Position numbers and translations under genes: made by a program. This document shows positions 19,831 through 31,908 of a stretch of 64,000 nt of DNA, in pieces. The DNA lies in assembly GCA_025201375.1 (NCBI GenBank), contig JAIWZP010000012.1, forward strand, positions 124,001 through 188,000. Direction: 5' to 3'. Source of the stretch: Gongronella butleri. Taxonomy: Eukaryota; Mucoromycota; Mucoromycetes; Mucorales; Cunninghamellaceae. The notes under the pieces were generated by a model, which was not told the DNA's origin, did not search any database, and saw only the letters and a program-made list of their open reading frames with translations. Every line of letters begins with the position of its first letter. The stretch's first letter is position 1.

Positions 19831-22800
19831 ATGACCGACCCCGCTTTCCAGGTGTTCACCTTACCCACAAAGGTCGACACCTATATTTCGCCCTTTTGGG
19901 CCACCGTCAAGGAACAAGATCACTTTCTTTGGCAGCAGACAAAGACTCAGAAGAACGCCCTTGTCCGAAGCTTCCTCGGCACCCTGCAGAACGTGTAAAA
20001 AAAAGACCGTGTCAATGGCGTCGTAAAATAAAAAGCGAGGCTGACATTACTTTTTTTTTTTTTTTTTTTTTTTGTTCAGCTTGGACACGAAGCAACCCCC
20101 TTATCGCATCCTATTTCGACGCGCTGATGGTTCCTGCCTCCAGATTGCGACTGCACAGACCGAGAAACAGGCTGAATTGGCTTGGCGATGGATCAAAGGT
20201 AAACAAAAACGAAGAAAAGTAAGGAAACGTTGCTCATTTCGTTTTTTTATTTATAGACCACCTTGCCGATGCATTGGATGCCTTGGAAGACGCAGAGCTC
20301 GAGGACTTTGTTGTGACGAAAATAAACTCAATTGTCACACGACGAGGTAAAATAGCCCATGAGCCATGCATTGGCTGTGCGTCACGCTTGTTTTGTTCAC
20401 TTTATTCCTTTAGATACCGGCACCGACGATGTCTCTGCAGACGAAAAGGTGCGTAATGCTTCGCGCAACTTTCGACAAACCTTTGATTTGCCCACCACCG
20501 AGCGACTAGTCAATTGTAAGACCCCCTATTTTGTCGTTTTTTTATTTTTTTTGTTGCTCATTCGCAATTGAAATGATAGATTATTCGGGCGCATACCATA
20601 CGAATCGACTGACCAACCAGGGCTGGCTCTACATCAGCGAGAATTACCTCGGGTTTTACGCGTACCTGCTCGGTCTCGAGACAAAAGTCCTCATCGAGTT
20701 CAAAAACGTCCAAGACATTCGCAAGGAAAAATCAAAGCGCGGTGTCTTTGCCGACGCTATCAAGATTGTCATGAAGGACAAGCAAGAGGTATGAAAAAAA
20801 AAAAAAAAGCAGGCATTGAGATGGCAAAATTGCGCGAAAGCGAAAAAAAAAAAAAAAAAACTTTTTTAAAAATGAAGCGCGTGCTCATTCTTCTTCGTTT
20901 TTGCAGCACTTTTTGTCGAATTTGTTCAAGCGCGACGAAGTGTACGAGCTGCTTGTGCAGTTGACGGGTCTTGCGATGCAGCGGCTCTTGAAAAGCACGG
21001 CTCTTGAGCACTCGCCGGGCAGCGAGCTATTGGATCAGGATCAGACGGTGCCTGTGTCCGAAAAGGCAGCTGCCACGACGACAACGACAACGACAACGAG
21101 CACAACGACACCGCCGGGCGGCATGGCGCAGCCATTGAAGACGAATTTGGCCGCACAAAAGCGTGATGACCGGTTTCGGTTCCAATTCCGCCTGCCCAAC
21201 TCGGAGCACCTGTTGCAGACCGTGGACGCCATGTTCATGATGGACGAGCACGTTGAGGGGTCCGACGAGCCCGTGCCCACGCGCTATCGTGGAAAATTGT
21301 ACTTGTCTGAAGCCTATTTGACTTTTGCCTCCACCACGCGCAATGTCCACTACCAGACCGTGCTCCCTCTCTACACCGTTCGACGCGTCGAGCGCCTCAC
21401 CGATCGCACGCATCCCTACGGCATCAAAGTGCTCAATTGGCACCAGGCCACAATTACACTCGATCTTCTCGTGTAAAAACATGAAAAATCAAGACAAAAA
21501 GCAAAAAATTGAGCCAATTGCCTCATTTTTCGTTTTTCCTTTTTTTTTTTTTTACAGAACCAAGCCCCAGTACGAGGCGTTCTCAGCGTTGCTGACGGAT
21601 CATTTGCGCAAGCAAATCAAGCACATGAAGATGATGAAGCGATTTCTTGCGACATGCGCGTCTGAGGCGCTCGTGAACGACAAGGATGCCGAGGCTATGG
21701 ACCAGTTGCCCGGCGGCCTCGGTCTGCAATTTGGTTTCCCTGGCGATGCACGCAAGCTCAAGGATAAGAGCAAAATGAAGCTCTGGAAGCGATTTTTCCA
21801 CGGTAAAGCATTATAGTCATCATTTCGCATCAAGGCGACGCGTCTAATCTCCTGTCTTTTATGTGTCAGATCACGGCCGTAATCTGACCATCTCCCAGAC
21901 GCCGCGCTTTGGCAAGCTGGTGCGCGTGGGTCTTCCTAATCGCCTGCGCGGCGAGATTTGGGAGACTTGCTCCGGCTCCATCTACCTGCGCTTCATGAAC
22001 CAGGGCCTCTACCAGCAGCTGCTTGATGACAACAAGGGAAAAAGCTCGCTCAGTCTTGAAGAAATCGAGAAAGACTTGAACAGGTATGTAGAAAAAAAGG
22101 AAAAAAAAGAGCCATTGGCAACACATGATGCTCAATTTTTCAACCATTCTTTGATTAGATCGCTTCCTGAATACTCTGCGTACCAGTCGGATCAAGGCAT
22201 TGACAGCCTGCGTCGTGTACTCAGCGCGTATTCTTGGAAAGATCCCGAACTTGGCTATTGTCAGGCCATGAACATTGTCACGTCGGCCATCCTGATGTAA
22301 GTCGACCGAAAAAAAAAAAAAAGGAATTGACGCGCTGGGATGCACTTTTGGAAGGAAAAGGCGTGCAATTAGGCGACAAATCCGTGTTTACCCTCTTTTT
22401 TTGTACTTTTTTAGCTACATGAGTGAGGAACAGGCCTTTTTCACGCTGAGCGTGTTGTGCGATGACATGTTGCCCGGCTATTACAGTACGTCCATGTATG
22501 GCGCGCTGCTGGACCAGATCATCTTTGAGCATTTGCTCGAGACGACGATGCCCATTCTGCACACGCACTTTAAAAAGCGTGACATCCAACTGTCGGTCGC
22601 ATGCTTGCCGTGGTTCCTCAGCTTGTACATCAATTCCATGCCGCTGCTTCTCGCGTTCCGTGTGCTCGATTGCTTTTTCATGGATGGGCCTAAGGTTCTC
22701 TTCCAAATTGGCCTGGCCATCCTCAAAATCAATGGCGAGGCTCTTCTCCAAGCGCGTGACGACGGCGCCTTTATCAACATCCTCAAAAATTACTTTAACC

Positions 22801-22855
22801 ACCTGCAGGATCCTCTTTACCCAGACACCGACAATGTCAAAGCGAAGCACCTGAC

Positions 22856-22888
<33 letters not shown>

Positions 22889-24408
22889 AACCCCACGCTT
22901 ATTTCTTTTTATTTATTTATTTTCAAGAAATTCAACGAGTTGCTGCTTGTGGCGTATCGCGAATTTGGCAATGTCACGGACGACAAGATCCGCGAGCTGC
23001 GCCAGACGCACCAGCTCAAAGTGGTGGCGGGTATTGAGTCGTTTACGAAGCGATCCGCGCTGCGCAACATTGACAATGCGGCTGGCCTGACCAAGGACGA
23101 GCTCGGCGTCATTTACGACAAGTTTTTCAACGTGCTGTATTACAAACACGCCAAGCACCCGGCTGCACAAGGCGATGCCGTCGCTTTTGAGCGGCCCGAC
23201 AACACGGCTGCCGCGACCACCACGCGCATGGATACCAATGACTTTCCGCTCTTCTTTGGCAGCCTTGCCTCTTGGGCAAAGACCACGCAGGAGGACCAAG
23301 AGCCGGATCGCGAGCGACAGCGCAAAGTCGGCGATCAATTCCTTGCCAGACTCTTTGAAACCTTTGACACCACCAAGGCAGGCACCATCAGCCTTCAGGT
23401 GAGCAAAAAAAAAAAAAAAAAAAAAGGCGCTTCGTGTCGCGTCATGCGTGTCTCATCTTTTTTTTTTTTTTTTTGCCATTGACAGGAAGCAATCAATGGT
23501 GTCGCGTCCATTGCCAAGGGCGATCTCAATGCGCAGATCAAGCTGTTCTTTGATTTGCATGATGTCGACAAGGATGGCCAGCTGAATCGCGAGGAAGTCG
23601 TTCAATTCTCAGAGACATTGCTCTGGATTTTCCGCGACATGTCAGACGAGGACCATTTGAATTCAGTGTCCACTTTTTTGCACCATGCCATGGAGTACTC
23701 CGAGGCCGAAAAGGGCACACAGGACATTTCCCTGTCCAAGGAATCGCTCAGGTATGCAATGCAACGCGTAAAAACAAGAGTCCTGCCTTTTTTTTTTTTT
23801 ATGAAAAAAGAACTAATTTTTTCCTTTTTTTTTGAAACAGGATGATCATCTTGGCTGACGAGGTGCTGGAGGCATTTTTCAATCACGGGTTTGCCGATTC
23901 TGTGAAATTGGCGGAGAAGGTGGTGGAAAAGCAGCGCAGCCTTGGTCGCGAGCTTGTGAACAACTTGCTTGCGACGGGCGCCAAGCTTGCCAATGGCCGA
24001 TCGCCGCTGCCCGAGAACATTTCGTTTGCCAACATCCCTTCTCCCTCGGTCAAATCGTTCTGGTCAACCACGTCCGCCGCATCATCGCCCAGCAACGCGT
24101 CGATTGCAGGAGCTGCCGCACCCCAGGCATCGTCACCATCCTCGTCGTCCGTCACCTCGTCGTTCCTCGCGGACTCGCTCGTGTCCAAGGACAAGGCGCT
24201 GCCAGACGACGCTTCGCTCGCCACAAAGGACGCCAATGGCGACGAAATTGACGATGACCTCGAGGAAAAGGACCACCAGCTCTTTGCGTCGGATGACGAG
24301 GATGACGAGGCCGGTGGTGGCGATGTTCTGGAGGAAGTGGAGAAGCTGCTTCAGCAGTATGACGATGAAGACGACGATGAATTCGACGACGCTCTCGACA
24401 CCGCGTGA
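19831..24408 (+). CDS. GRAM-GRAM-TBC-EF-hand Rab GTPase-activating protein
   Basis: Thirteen exons (19831-19994, 20080-20198, 20257-20346, 20414-20515, 20580-20788, 20907-21472, 21558-21802, 21870-22083, 22159-22296, 22415-22856, 22928-23398, 23486-23751, 23841-24408) encode 1197 residues. Domains: GRAM 1 at about 145-225, a Thr-rich linker (288-298), GRAM 2 at about 318-405, TBC at about 515-735, a canonical EF-hand loop [12 protein letters not shown] at 946-957, and an acidic C-tail ([13 protein letters not shown]). TBC catalytic fingers are Arg569 (IEKDLNR, codon split by an intron) and the Gln in GYCQAMN. The layout matches animal TBC1D8/TBC1D9 and relates to yeast Mdr1/Gyp2. Target Rab is unknown. 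GRAM domains suggest membrane targeting. Confidence 0.93.
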
Positions 24409-24833
24409 TTCCCCTCTTTCTCCTTTCTTTTTGACCCCGGTCTCTTTTCTGTTTTTTTTTTTTTTTTTGATTCCCATTGAATAATAAATTATGAATTCTT
24501 GCCCAAGATAATTCTGAAGGGTCGCGATCTTGTGATGTCCCAACAAGACCGCTGTGGAAAAAAAAAATCAGAACTTGGAAAAAAAAAATGCATGGTGAAG
24601 GGCGCGATTTTTTATGCGATTGCGAGCGAGTGGTGACACAAGTGGAGAAGCACAATGCGAGCGCATTTGTTTCACCTGGCACAATTGACAGCAATTCGGA
24701 CTTTGAAGCACATTGTCACCTTTTTTTGCGTTGATGGGCAGCTGGGTTGAAATGGCGCAATCCCTTTTCGAGATTGCCCGATGATTTTTACTCTTTTGCA
24801 CTCCTTTTTCTTACTTGCCTTCGTTTTTTATCA
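24409..24833. other. Intergenic region between RabGAP and ALO1
   Basis: Contains AATAAT/AATAAA-like words after the RabGAP stop, and the upstream region of ALO1. There is a T17 run at about 24452-24468. No gene was seen. Confidence 0.5.
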
Positions 24834-26499
24834 ATGGATCCCGAGCTCCAGAGTATTGCCACTGAGAATTATCAGTTTCAAAACTGGGCAAAGACGTTCA
24901 AGTGCCGTCCCGAGCTTCTTTTCGAACCACGCACCGAGGCGCAGGTTGTCAAGGTAAGAAAAAATTCTCTCTTTTTTTTCTTTTTTTGCGGCTCGTCTCT
25001 GAACTCTATTTGCGCTTGTAGATCGTGCGTCTTGCCCAGCAGCAAAAGAAGCGAGTGCGTGTGTTTGGCAGCGGGCACTCGCCTTCGGATTTAGCATGCT
25101 CCTCGGAATTTCTCGTGAATATCGACCACATGGACCGCATGCTGTCGGTGGACCGCGAGCAATGCGTAGTGTCGGTCCAGGGAGGCACGTCGCTTCACAA
25201 GCTGCACGTGGTCCTCAAGGAAAATGGCCTGGCGATGAGTAATCTGGGCTCCATCTCGGACCAGACCATCGCTGGTGTCATGGCGACGGCTTCGCACGGC
25301 ACGGGTGCCCATTTTGGCTGTCTTTCCACTAGTGTAAGCATGATTTTTTTTTTTTTTACCCGAGAGCCGACGGCCGGATTTAACCCATTTTTGTTTATTC
25401 CTTATCAGATCGTGGACATGACGCTTGTAACAGCCAATGGTGACGTGGTCAGGTGCTCAGCGTCGGAAAACAGCGATCTTTTCAAGGCGGCGCAGTGCCA
25501 CCTGGGCGCGCTGGGTATTGTCGTGCGCGTGTCGCTCTTGGTGGAGCCTGCTTTCCGCCTGGAGGCCATTCAGCGGCCGTACAAGTTTTTTGACGATATT
25601 CTGCCAAACTGGGACGAGGTGCTGCACTCGTCAGAGCACACACGCGTGTGGTGGTACCCACACACCGACGATTGCGTCGTGTGGCGCGCGAATCGCACCA
25701 CCAAGCCTGTTTCGTCGCCCGCCGCGCCATCAGCGACACTCGCGCAAAAGGCGCAGAATTGGTGGTACGACCGGTTCCTCGGATTCCACTTTTATCAGAG
25801 CATCCTCAATCTGACGCGCTTCCGCCCCTCCACAATCCCGTACTTGACGCAATTCATGTTTGCCACGGTGCACAAGCGCCCCTTTGCCATTGTCGATGAC
25901 AGCCACAAAATTTTCAACTTTGACTGCCTCTTCCCCCAGTATGTCAACGAATGGGCCATCGACTGGAACGACGCGCCCGCGGCTCTGCGTGAGCTCAACG
26001 AATTCATCAACAACAATGACCTCAAAGTGCATTTCCCCGTCGAAATTCGCTTTGTCGATGAAGATGACATTTGGCTCAGCCCCGCCTATGGCCGCAAGAC
26101 TTGCTACATTGGCGTCATCATGTATCGGTGCGTAAATCAGAAAAAAAGAACGGATTGGAGACACAGGGAGGACAACTGGCATAATTGATTTTGTATTTAT
26201 AATTTTTTTTTTTTTTTTTGCGCAGACCCTATGGCAAACCGGTGCCTTACAAAAAGTATTGGAAGGCCTATGAAGACATCATGCGCAAGTACGGAGGCCG
26301 GCCGCATTGGGCCAAGGCGCACGGGCAAACCCAGCAGCAGCTACGCGACACGTACCCCAAATTTGATGACTTTTTGCGTGTGCGCGAGGCTGTCGATCCG
26401 CAAGGCATGTTTTTGAACGACTACATGGTGCGCCACATCGTCAAGAAGCAGCCATCGACCCCGAACTCCAACTCTGTGCTTGCCACCAGTAGACTCTAG
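24834..26499 (+). CDS. ALO1: D-arabinono-1,4-lactone oxidase / L-gulonolactone oxidase family
   Basis: Exons 24834-24953, 25022-25333, 25409-26127 and 26226-26499 encode 474 residues (yeast Alo1 526, rat GULO 440). The FAD-binding half shows [16 protein letters not shown], whose His is the usual covalent flavin attachment site, then [18 protein letters not shown] and [18 protein letters not shown]. The ALO C-terminal half has the family motif HWAK in [11 protein letters not shown]. The enzyme makes D-erythroascorbate in fungi, typically bound to the mitochondrial outer membrane. A membrane-spanning stretch is not obvious. An ALO- versus GULO-type substrate cannot be told from sequence alone. 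AATAAA follows the stop at 26577. Confidence 0.92.
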
Positions 26500-26897
26500 A
26501 TGCTATTTTTTGTGTCCATCCTGTTTCCTGTACCATATTGCTTTCATTAATTTGCATCCGCAACAATATTGCATGAATAAAATCGTGTTGTCATTCTGCG
26601 AGATGTCCATTTAATCACTTTAATCTCTGCTGTATTGATCAATAATGGCTCGAATGACATGAAATTTTGCAGGAACAATTTAAAAGTATAAAAACGATTA
26701 TAAAATTATGAAATGACTATAGCAAGCGGATTTTGAAACAGACTAAAAAAGGGGTTGCCTGACACGTCATGCGACGCGACGCGACGCGAGTGGAGCTTGT
26801 GGGCTCGTTCCTATTCAATTCATAAGTGCTATTCAAAGTCAATGCCAATGGTCGTGTTGTTTCTCTCTCTCTTTTTTTTTATATTATAAATGATGAT
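26500..26897. other. Intergenic region downstream of ALO1
   Basis: AT-rich, no gene. It contains a tandem GCGAC stretch (GCGACGCGACGCGACGCGAG, 26771-26790). Confidence 0.5.
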
Positions 26898-27272
26898 TTA
26901 CCAGCGGAGCTCGACAGCATCGCGCGGGTGGAAAATGAATTCCAAGGCCGGTGCCACCTCCTTGACCGTCAGGTCGTACTCAGACTGCCGCGAGACTCGT
27001 GCCGTGCGAGCAATTGTCGATTGCAATTGCAGCAGCATCGAGAGCAGGTCGAGTTCCTCGTCGCACGTCGCCTGTACAGAGCGATCGTTCGCCCAAAGCG
27101 GACATTCAATTGCCTGCTGCGGCTGCGTAGGCCATGGCATTGACGCGTCAATGCTGCGCGTGCAGGGCTGAGTGTCACGGCTACTGCTTGCTGCGCCAGC
27201 CTGGGCCGTGACATGCGATATTGGCCCATCTTTGCGATTTGTTCTAATACAAGTGCCTCGAAAATCACTCAA
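26898..27272 (-). CDS. Doubtful open frame of 124 codons, unrecognised
   Basis: It has protein-like composition in its 3' half (ECPLWANDRSVQATCDEELD, LLSMLLQLQSTIARTARVS, LTVKEVAPALEFIFHPRDA) and ends at TAA, or just before a donor-like GTAAAT. It may be a separate small gene, a terminal exon of the duplicated-domain gene upstream, or part of a decayed gene. No known family is recognised. Confidence 0.3.
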   Translation of the reverse strand: MSDFRGTCIRTNRKDGPISHVTAQAGAASSSRDTQPCTRSIDASMPWPTQPQQAIECPLWANDRSVQATCDEELDLLSMLLQLQSTIARTARVSRQSEYDLTVKEVAPALEFIFHPRDAVELRW

Positions 27273-27567
27273 TTCGTAATTCTGTTTACGTAGCCAGATG
27301 TAAAATTTAATTTAGAATAGAATAAAGTCCTCACAGGGTGTGCGTTAACTTAATAAAATTTCGAGATGATCACAGTTTACGCGATTTTACCTATGCTGGC
27401 TGCAAAAGTTGCGCTTATCAAGTGTTTTTACTAAACGAGGGTGGCTCGAAAGTAACACCATTCGATTCCAAATCAAATTTTACATCCAGGGGCAACGCGT
27501 TAAATACTCTCATAGCATTTGCTGGGCGCTCAACAAGAGATTAAAGCCAAAATGCGCCTGCCCAATT

Positions 27568-28562
27568 CTAGACTAAAGTCCACAAAATTATATGTAGGCG
27601 GCCATGGCCGATGGGCCCAGGTGTCGCGCGGCAAGGAATTGGCGAGCCAGGAGCCATTGACGACGAAAGGGTTGGCGAGACCACGTTTGCAATGATTGTG
27701 TCGCTGTTCATCGTATTGTTGTTGATCACCGTGGAATTGATTGTCGTCACCGTGTGCTGATGGATCGTGACATTGCCCGAGGTGGAAGGAGTCGCACTGG
27801 ACTGCCCGTTGGCCTTGATGTCCTTAAATTGGTCAAGGAGGGGTGGAGGGCCTTGACTCTTGCTTTCACAAAGTCTGGCACGTGGGGCATTTTCATGGTG
27901 TCCGCCAGACATTTCGTGTAAGCTGAGCGCATCGCTGGCTGAAGAGCCAGCCAAAACGCTTTAAACTCTTCAAAATCCCATTGCGAGAAAGTAGTCGTGG
28001 AAAAAAAATCGAAATACTGTACTTGCTTGTCTTTTGTGGCAACCATTGCATGAAATCGATGCATACTAGCGTCAGCGGGAGACTGGGGATCAAGACACGC
28101 GGGAAATGGGGTGATTGAAGCGGCGCAAGCTTGGGCCGTGCCAGACGTGGCGACGTGCGCGTCTAATGGTAAGTTGCTGAGCGCTGGCGACGCGTCGGCC
28201 TTGACGGGCTTGTTTGCCTGCTTGCCCACGCCTTCGACGTCCTGGAGCAGGTCTTTGGCGTGCTGTCCGACGAATTCGCGGACGTCGCGCATGCCTGTAA
28301 TTTGCACCAGGTTATGCTCGTAGGTCAAAGCCACCGTCGACAAGCGCATGTTTGGTGCCATGTCCAAACAGAACGCTTTAAAATTTTCAAAAGACCATGG
28401 GCGCAAATAATACCCGCAAAAGAACGCGAGGTACTTGTTTTCCGGCTTGCCTAGCGCTTCAACGTCTTGAAGCGAAAAGAAAAAGACGCGCTCTGTACTA
28501 CTTTTTTCGCGCTCAGCCGCCCCCGATTGCATGATTTTGGCTTGTTTTTCCCTTGCGCGCAA
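27568..28562 (-). pseudogene. Unrecognised protein with internal domain duplication and a frameshift
   Basis: The minus-strand frame from 28562 (alternative start 28529) stays open to about 27750. It contains two copies of an unknown module of about 65 residues: KYLAFFCGYYLRPWSFENFK with AFCLDMAPNMRLS (about residues 46-78), and QYFDFFSTTTFSQWDFEEFK with AFWLALQPAMRSA (about 180-212). Both are followed about 20 residues later by V-FV----K-L. Near 27835-27880, beside a C-rich run, plausible coding switches frame to an Asn/Thr/Ser-rich tail (TVTTINSTVINNNTMNSDT) that ends at 27568. No intron can explain the shift. It is either a real mutation or a sequencing indel. I do not recognise the module. 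Confidence 0.5.
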
Positions 28563-28824
28563 ATGAGTACCGTGAAACCCACGATTTTGGCTAGCTTTAG
28601 TTCAAGATGGTCTGCTTTTGGGCTTGAAGACTAGTCATCAGTGGCCGCAAATGCAAAAATCGAGCATCAATGCCGCCAATTCACCATGTTTCTTTGGAAC
28701 GATGCTTTATTTTGAGAAAATTAAGGGAATGTTGTGTGTTCGAGGACAGGGTGAGAAGAAATTGCAAGCGAATGGGTAGAAATACGCTGAATCGAGGCAG
28801 GGGTAATAAGTATGAGAGGAGAGA

Positions 28825-29578
28825 TCATTGTAATTTGAAATCCAAGGCAATACAAGTGACGGTGGCACCATTTTGATCGGTGATCTGGACGTTGCCCTTC
28901 AATGGTAGCTTGGGCAGCTCCTTGGGTATAAAGGCTGCGCATTGGACGGAAAAAAAAAAAAAAAAAAAAAAAGGGATCAGCAAGACGAATTGGGCCGCCG
29001 AGGCCGGCACTTGCTTTTTTTTTTTTTTACCTTTTGCATTGAGCGTGACGTCGCCGGCCTTAATGGGGCAGTCGGCGTGCATGACATCCGAGCGCAGGAC
29101 GGAGCACAAGTCCAAGTCCTTGTTGATCTTGATCATGTTCATAATGTTGAGCTGGATTTTGACGAGACCACCAGTGACATCGGAGGCTGATGATCACACG
29201 GGGGGTACAGATACAACAATGACGAAAAAATTAAGGGGATGAGCCTTGGTGTGGCCCAATTGGGGCAAGTGTGTGTGCCAAGGCGCAGGCAAAAACTGGC
29301 TTTGCTTTGCTTTGCTTTTTTTTTCTTTTTCATTGTCATCGATGCTTACCGAGATGGCCCTTGACTTGAACATCGATTGGTTCGCCCGTTCGTGGCATGT
29401 CTGGCGAAATGCTGACGCCTTGCTGGTAGCCTCGAAGTAGGTGTGTGCTGGGGTTGCTGCAAAGTGCCCAAATATCGCCATGGTCCTCGGGGGCCATGAA
29501 TGGCTGCTGGATGGGCACGCCATGAATGATGGCAACGCTCGAGAGCAGCAAAATCGTCGTCAATAGCTGTCGTAGCAT
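28825..29578 (-). CDS. NPC2-like (ML domain) secreted/vacuolar lipid-transfer protein
   Basis: Exons 29350-29578, 29031-29186 and 28825-28934 encode 164 residues. A signal peptide (about residues 1-22, MLRQLLTTILLLSSVAIIHG) precedes the ML fold. Features are WALCSNPSTHLL, a central GLVKIQLNIM strand, LDLCSVLRSDVMHADCPIKA with three Cys, and C-terminal LPLKGNVQITDQNGATVTCI. The Cys pattern and the CPIKAG block match fungal phosphatidylglycerol/phosphatidylinositol transfer protein (Npc2 homologues). These bind sterol or phospholipid in the vacuole lumen. The Cys at the usual N-terminal disulfide is present. Ligand specificity is not predictable. Confidence 0.88.
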
Positions 29579-30189
29579 GGGGGGCAGAGAGGTGTGGGGG
29601 GACGAAAAAGAACAATTGACCCACAGGCAAGGAAAAAATAAAAAAAAAAAGAAAAAAGATGAAAGAAAAGGGTGAGAACCAGCAAGGGGGAAAAGATCCT
29701 CCTTCATCATTCCTCAAAAAAACACAAACCCCGCGAACCAAATTCGGCATAGCGCCGCAGGATTTTCCTGGGTTTTTTTTTTTTTTTTGCAGCCTGGGTC
29801 ACAAGGACATGCGGCCAAATTGGTTTTGCCTTTCCTTGTGCCTGAATTTAATATCCAGGCTGCTTGTATGGCTAAGATCATTGTCCTAGGCAACAACCTT
29901 TTGGCACCAGGACAGCGCATCCATGCATTTTTTGCCACTCGTACGAAATTCTCCTCAAAATGTGGAACCGCCGTAGGCAAGCAAGTACTACATGAGCATC
30001 CTGGCTCTCGAACGGTGCCAGCGACAATCATGAAGCGCCACTGAGCACGCGTGAGTTAAAACGCAAAAAGATGAAAACATGATTTACTTTCACTTTCAAT
30101 CCCGTCTTAATTTCAAATTGCTTTTGCGTTGAGGATTGTCAAGCATGGATCGAGCTCCATTTAGGCCCTCACACGTGTCTTTCAGCAGC

Positions 30190-30275
30190 GTCCACGACGC
30201 GCAAAAGCCGCGATTTGGACCTGATTGTGCATATTGCGTGATATTTCAAGACTGAGCTAATCGATTACCGAGAAA
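30190..30275 (+). repeat. R1-like fragment
   Basis: GCGCAAAAGCCGCGATTTGG, CTGATT, GAGCTAATCGATTACCGAGA recur with changes 325 bases downstream inside R1 copy B (AAAAGCAGATTTGGTCCTGA, CTAGCTAATCACCGAGA). This points to a tandem duplication of the 5' end of the element. Confidence 0.5.
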
Positions 30276-30514
30276 CTTGAACTTTTTGATTTCTGACCCT
30301 TGTTCAACATCTGGTTCAAATTTGGGGTTGCTTGGGCAAGTTTTCATTGGAAGTATACGGCAAAAGAGGAAAAATCTGCAACTATTCTGGCTGTTGCTCG
30401 GAAACGACTCATAAATCCACGCATGAGAGGCAACAAATTAAAGAGCGCAACAAAGAGCTACAAGCAGGTGTGTTTTGACATAAATAAGTTGAGATCTTGG
30501 CGAGTTGATCTAGC

Positions 30515-31095
30515 AAAAGCAGATTTGGTCCTGATTTACGCGATTCACAAGAGTGTGTCTACTAGCTAATCACCGAGAAAAATGGTCATCGTTGAGTCAT
30601 TTCCTTGAGTGCCTATTTGTTTAAAATATAAAATGATTTGGACAAGTTCAACTGGAAGAAATTGTATAAAAACCGCTTTTGTGGTAAATCTGTCTTTTCA
30701 TTCACAAACTGCATAGTGCGGAGCCTCGGAATGCGTCCCATCATAACGAGGCAAGCGAAAAGCACCAAGCTTTAGCGGGGACGCGACCATCAAAATGATT
30801 AGGTGGAGCGCAAAGCCCAAGTCAACAATTTGACGGTGACGAGGCCTCAAACCAAAATGGAAAAAATGGTGTTCCAAAATTGCACCAAACTTGCACACAA
30901 GATGAGGCGAACGGAGCAACCACGAAAAATGGCAAAAAAAAGTGGGATCGACCTGCTGGTTGACGAGCAATGCGTGATTTAGAGCAAAACTTAAAATGCA
31001 AATAGCAAGGGAAAAACACGCATATGATCTCCGCTGACGCGTTCACTAGCAAGAGAGACGCGTCAAGTCCTTCATACAAATCATTCAGCAAGTCT
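30515..31095 (+). repeat. Dispersed repeat R1, copy B
   Basis: Best-preserved match to copy C (55.9-56.6 kb, reverse). Shared blocks: AAAAGCAGATTTGGTCCTGA, GATTCACAAGA, CTAGCTAATCACCGAGAAAA, TTCACAAACTGCATAGTGC, CATCATAACGAGGCAA, GCGACCATCAAAATGATTA, CCTCAAACCAAAATGG, GCACCAAACTTGCACACAAG, GATCGACCTGCTGGTTGACG, AGCAATGCGTGATTTAG, and TCACTAGCAAGAGAGACGCG. It lacks the 3' GACGCGTC block seen in copies A, C and D. Confidence 0.8.
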
Positions 31096-31908
31096 TGAAC
31101 AGGGCATCAAATTTCCAAAAGGCACCGATTTGCGATTGCTGGGTATTGCCATGATCCGAACTCTTTCAAATTTGGATCCGTTGTTATTTATGTGTTCATG
31201 GAAGCTTCGTATAATACAACTTTTGAGATCTCAAACCCGACCCTTTGAACCTCGCAAAGTTGATCAAAGCAGCCATTTTCTTGCTTTTTTCAAGCACATC
31301 TCGCATAGCAATGCACCTTGGCTGATGCTGCAATTTTTATTCTTGTGTCAGGTTTTCATTTGAGCCTACACGCTAGTTGCCAGGCAGCGTAAAAGGATAT
31401 GAACAGAATAAAATTACGAAAATGGATAATAGTAGAGTAAAATGTTGCCAGGTCCACTTTGATACTTGAAAGAAGAGGTACACAATGCGCGCACCGACTC
31501 TCTTAACGTCGAGGGCCGAGTATTTTTAAGCAGACTCATAAAAATTTGAAATTAAAGCACAAAAAAACAACCTATTCCGAATTTTCAAGGCATCCAAAGA
31601 CGACGCATCCTTCCGACCTCTTGCAACGAGTGTATCTCGTGCAAGATGTTGATCGCGTGCACGCGTCGCGGGCGGTGATCTCCGGGAAACACGCGCTGCA
31701 CACGATTTTAAACGCGCCATCTACGGATGACGACCATGGAGGCCGCCGCACAAAGCCTTTCACGATATGTTGGAATTACGCGTCTCCCATTCGGAGTGCG
31801 GCGCATTTACTGGTAAGAAGGAGGGTAACAGGTAGGTGGGCTGGAAGAATAAATAAAAGAGAGATAAAAAAAATACAAATACACATTGGCAAAGGGGGTA
31901 AAGGGCGA

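Larger units (their letters stand above)
29579..31908. other. Large gene-poor region with R1 copy B
   Basis: 2.3 kb between NPC2-like and the Rho GEF. The first 200 bases are the NPC2-like upstream region. From about 30.1 kb it becomes AT-rich and repetitive: a short R1-like fragment (30190-30275) precedes the longer R1 copy B. At 31546-31800 an open frame ending at GTAAGA looks faintly protein-like but has no support. Confidence 0.55.
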
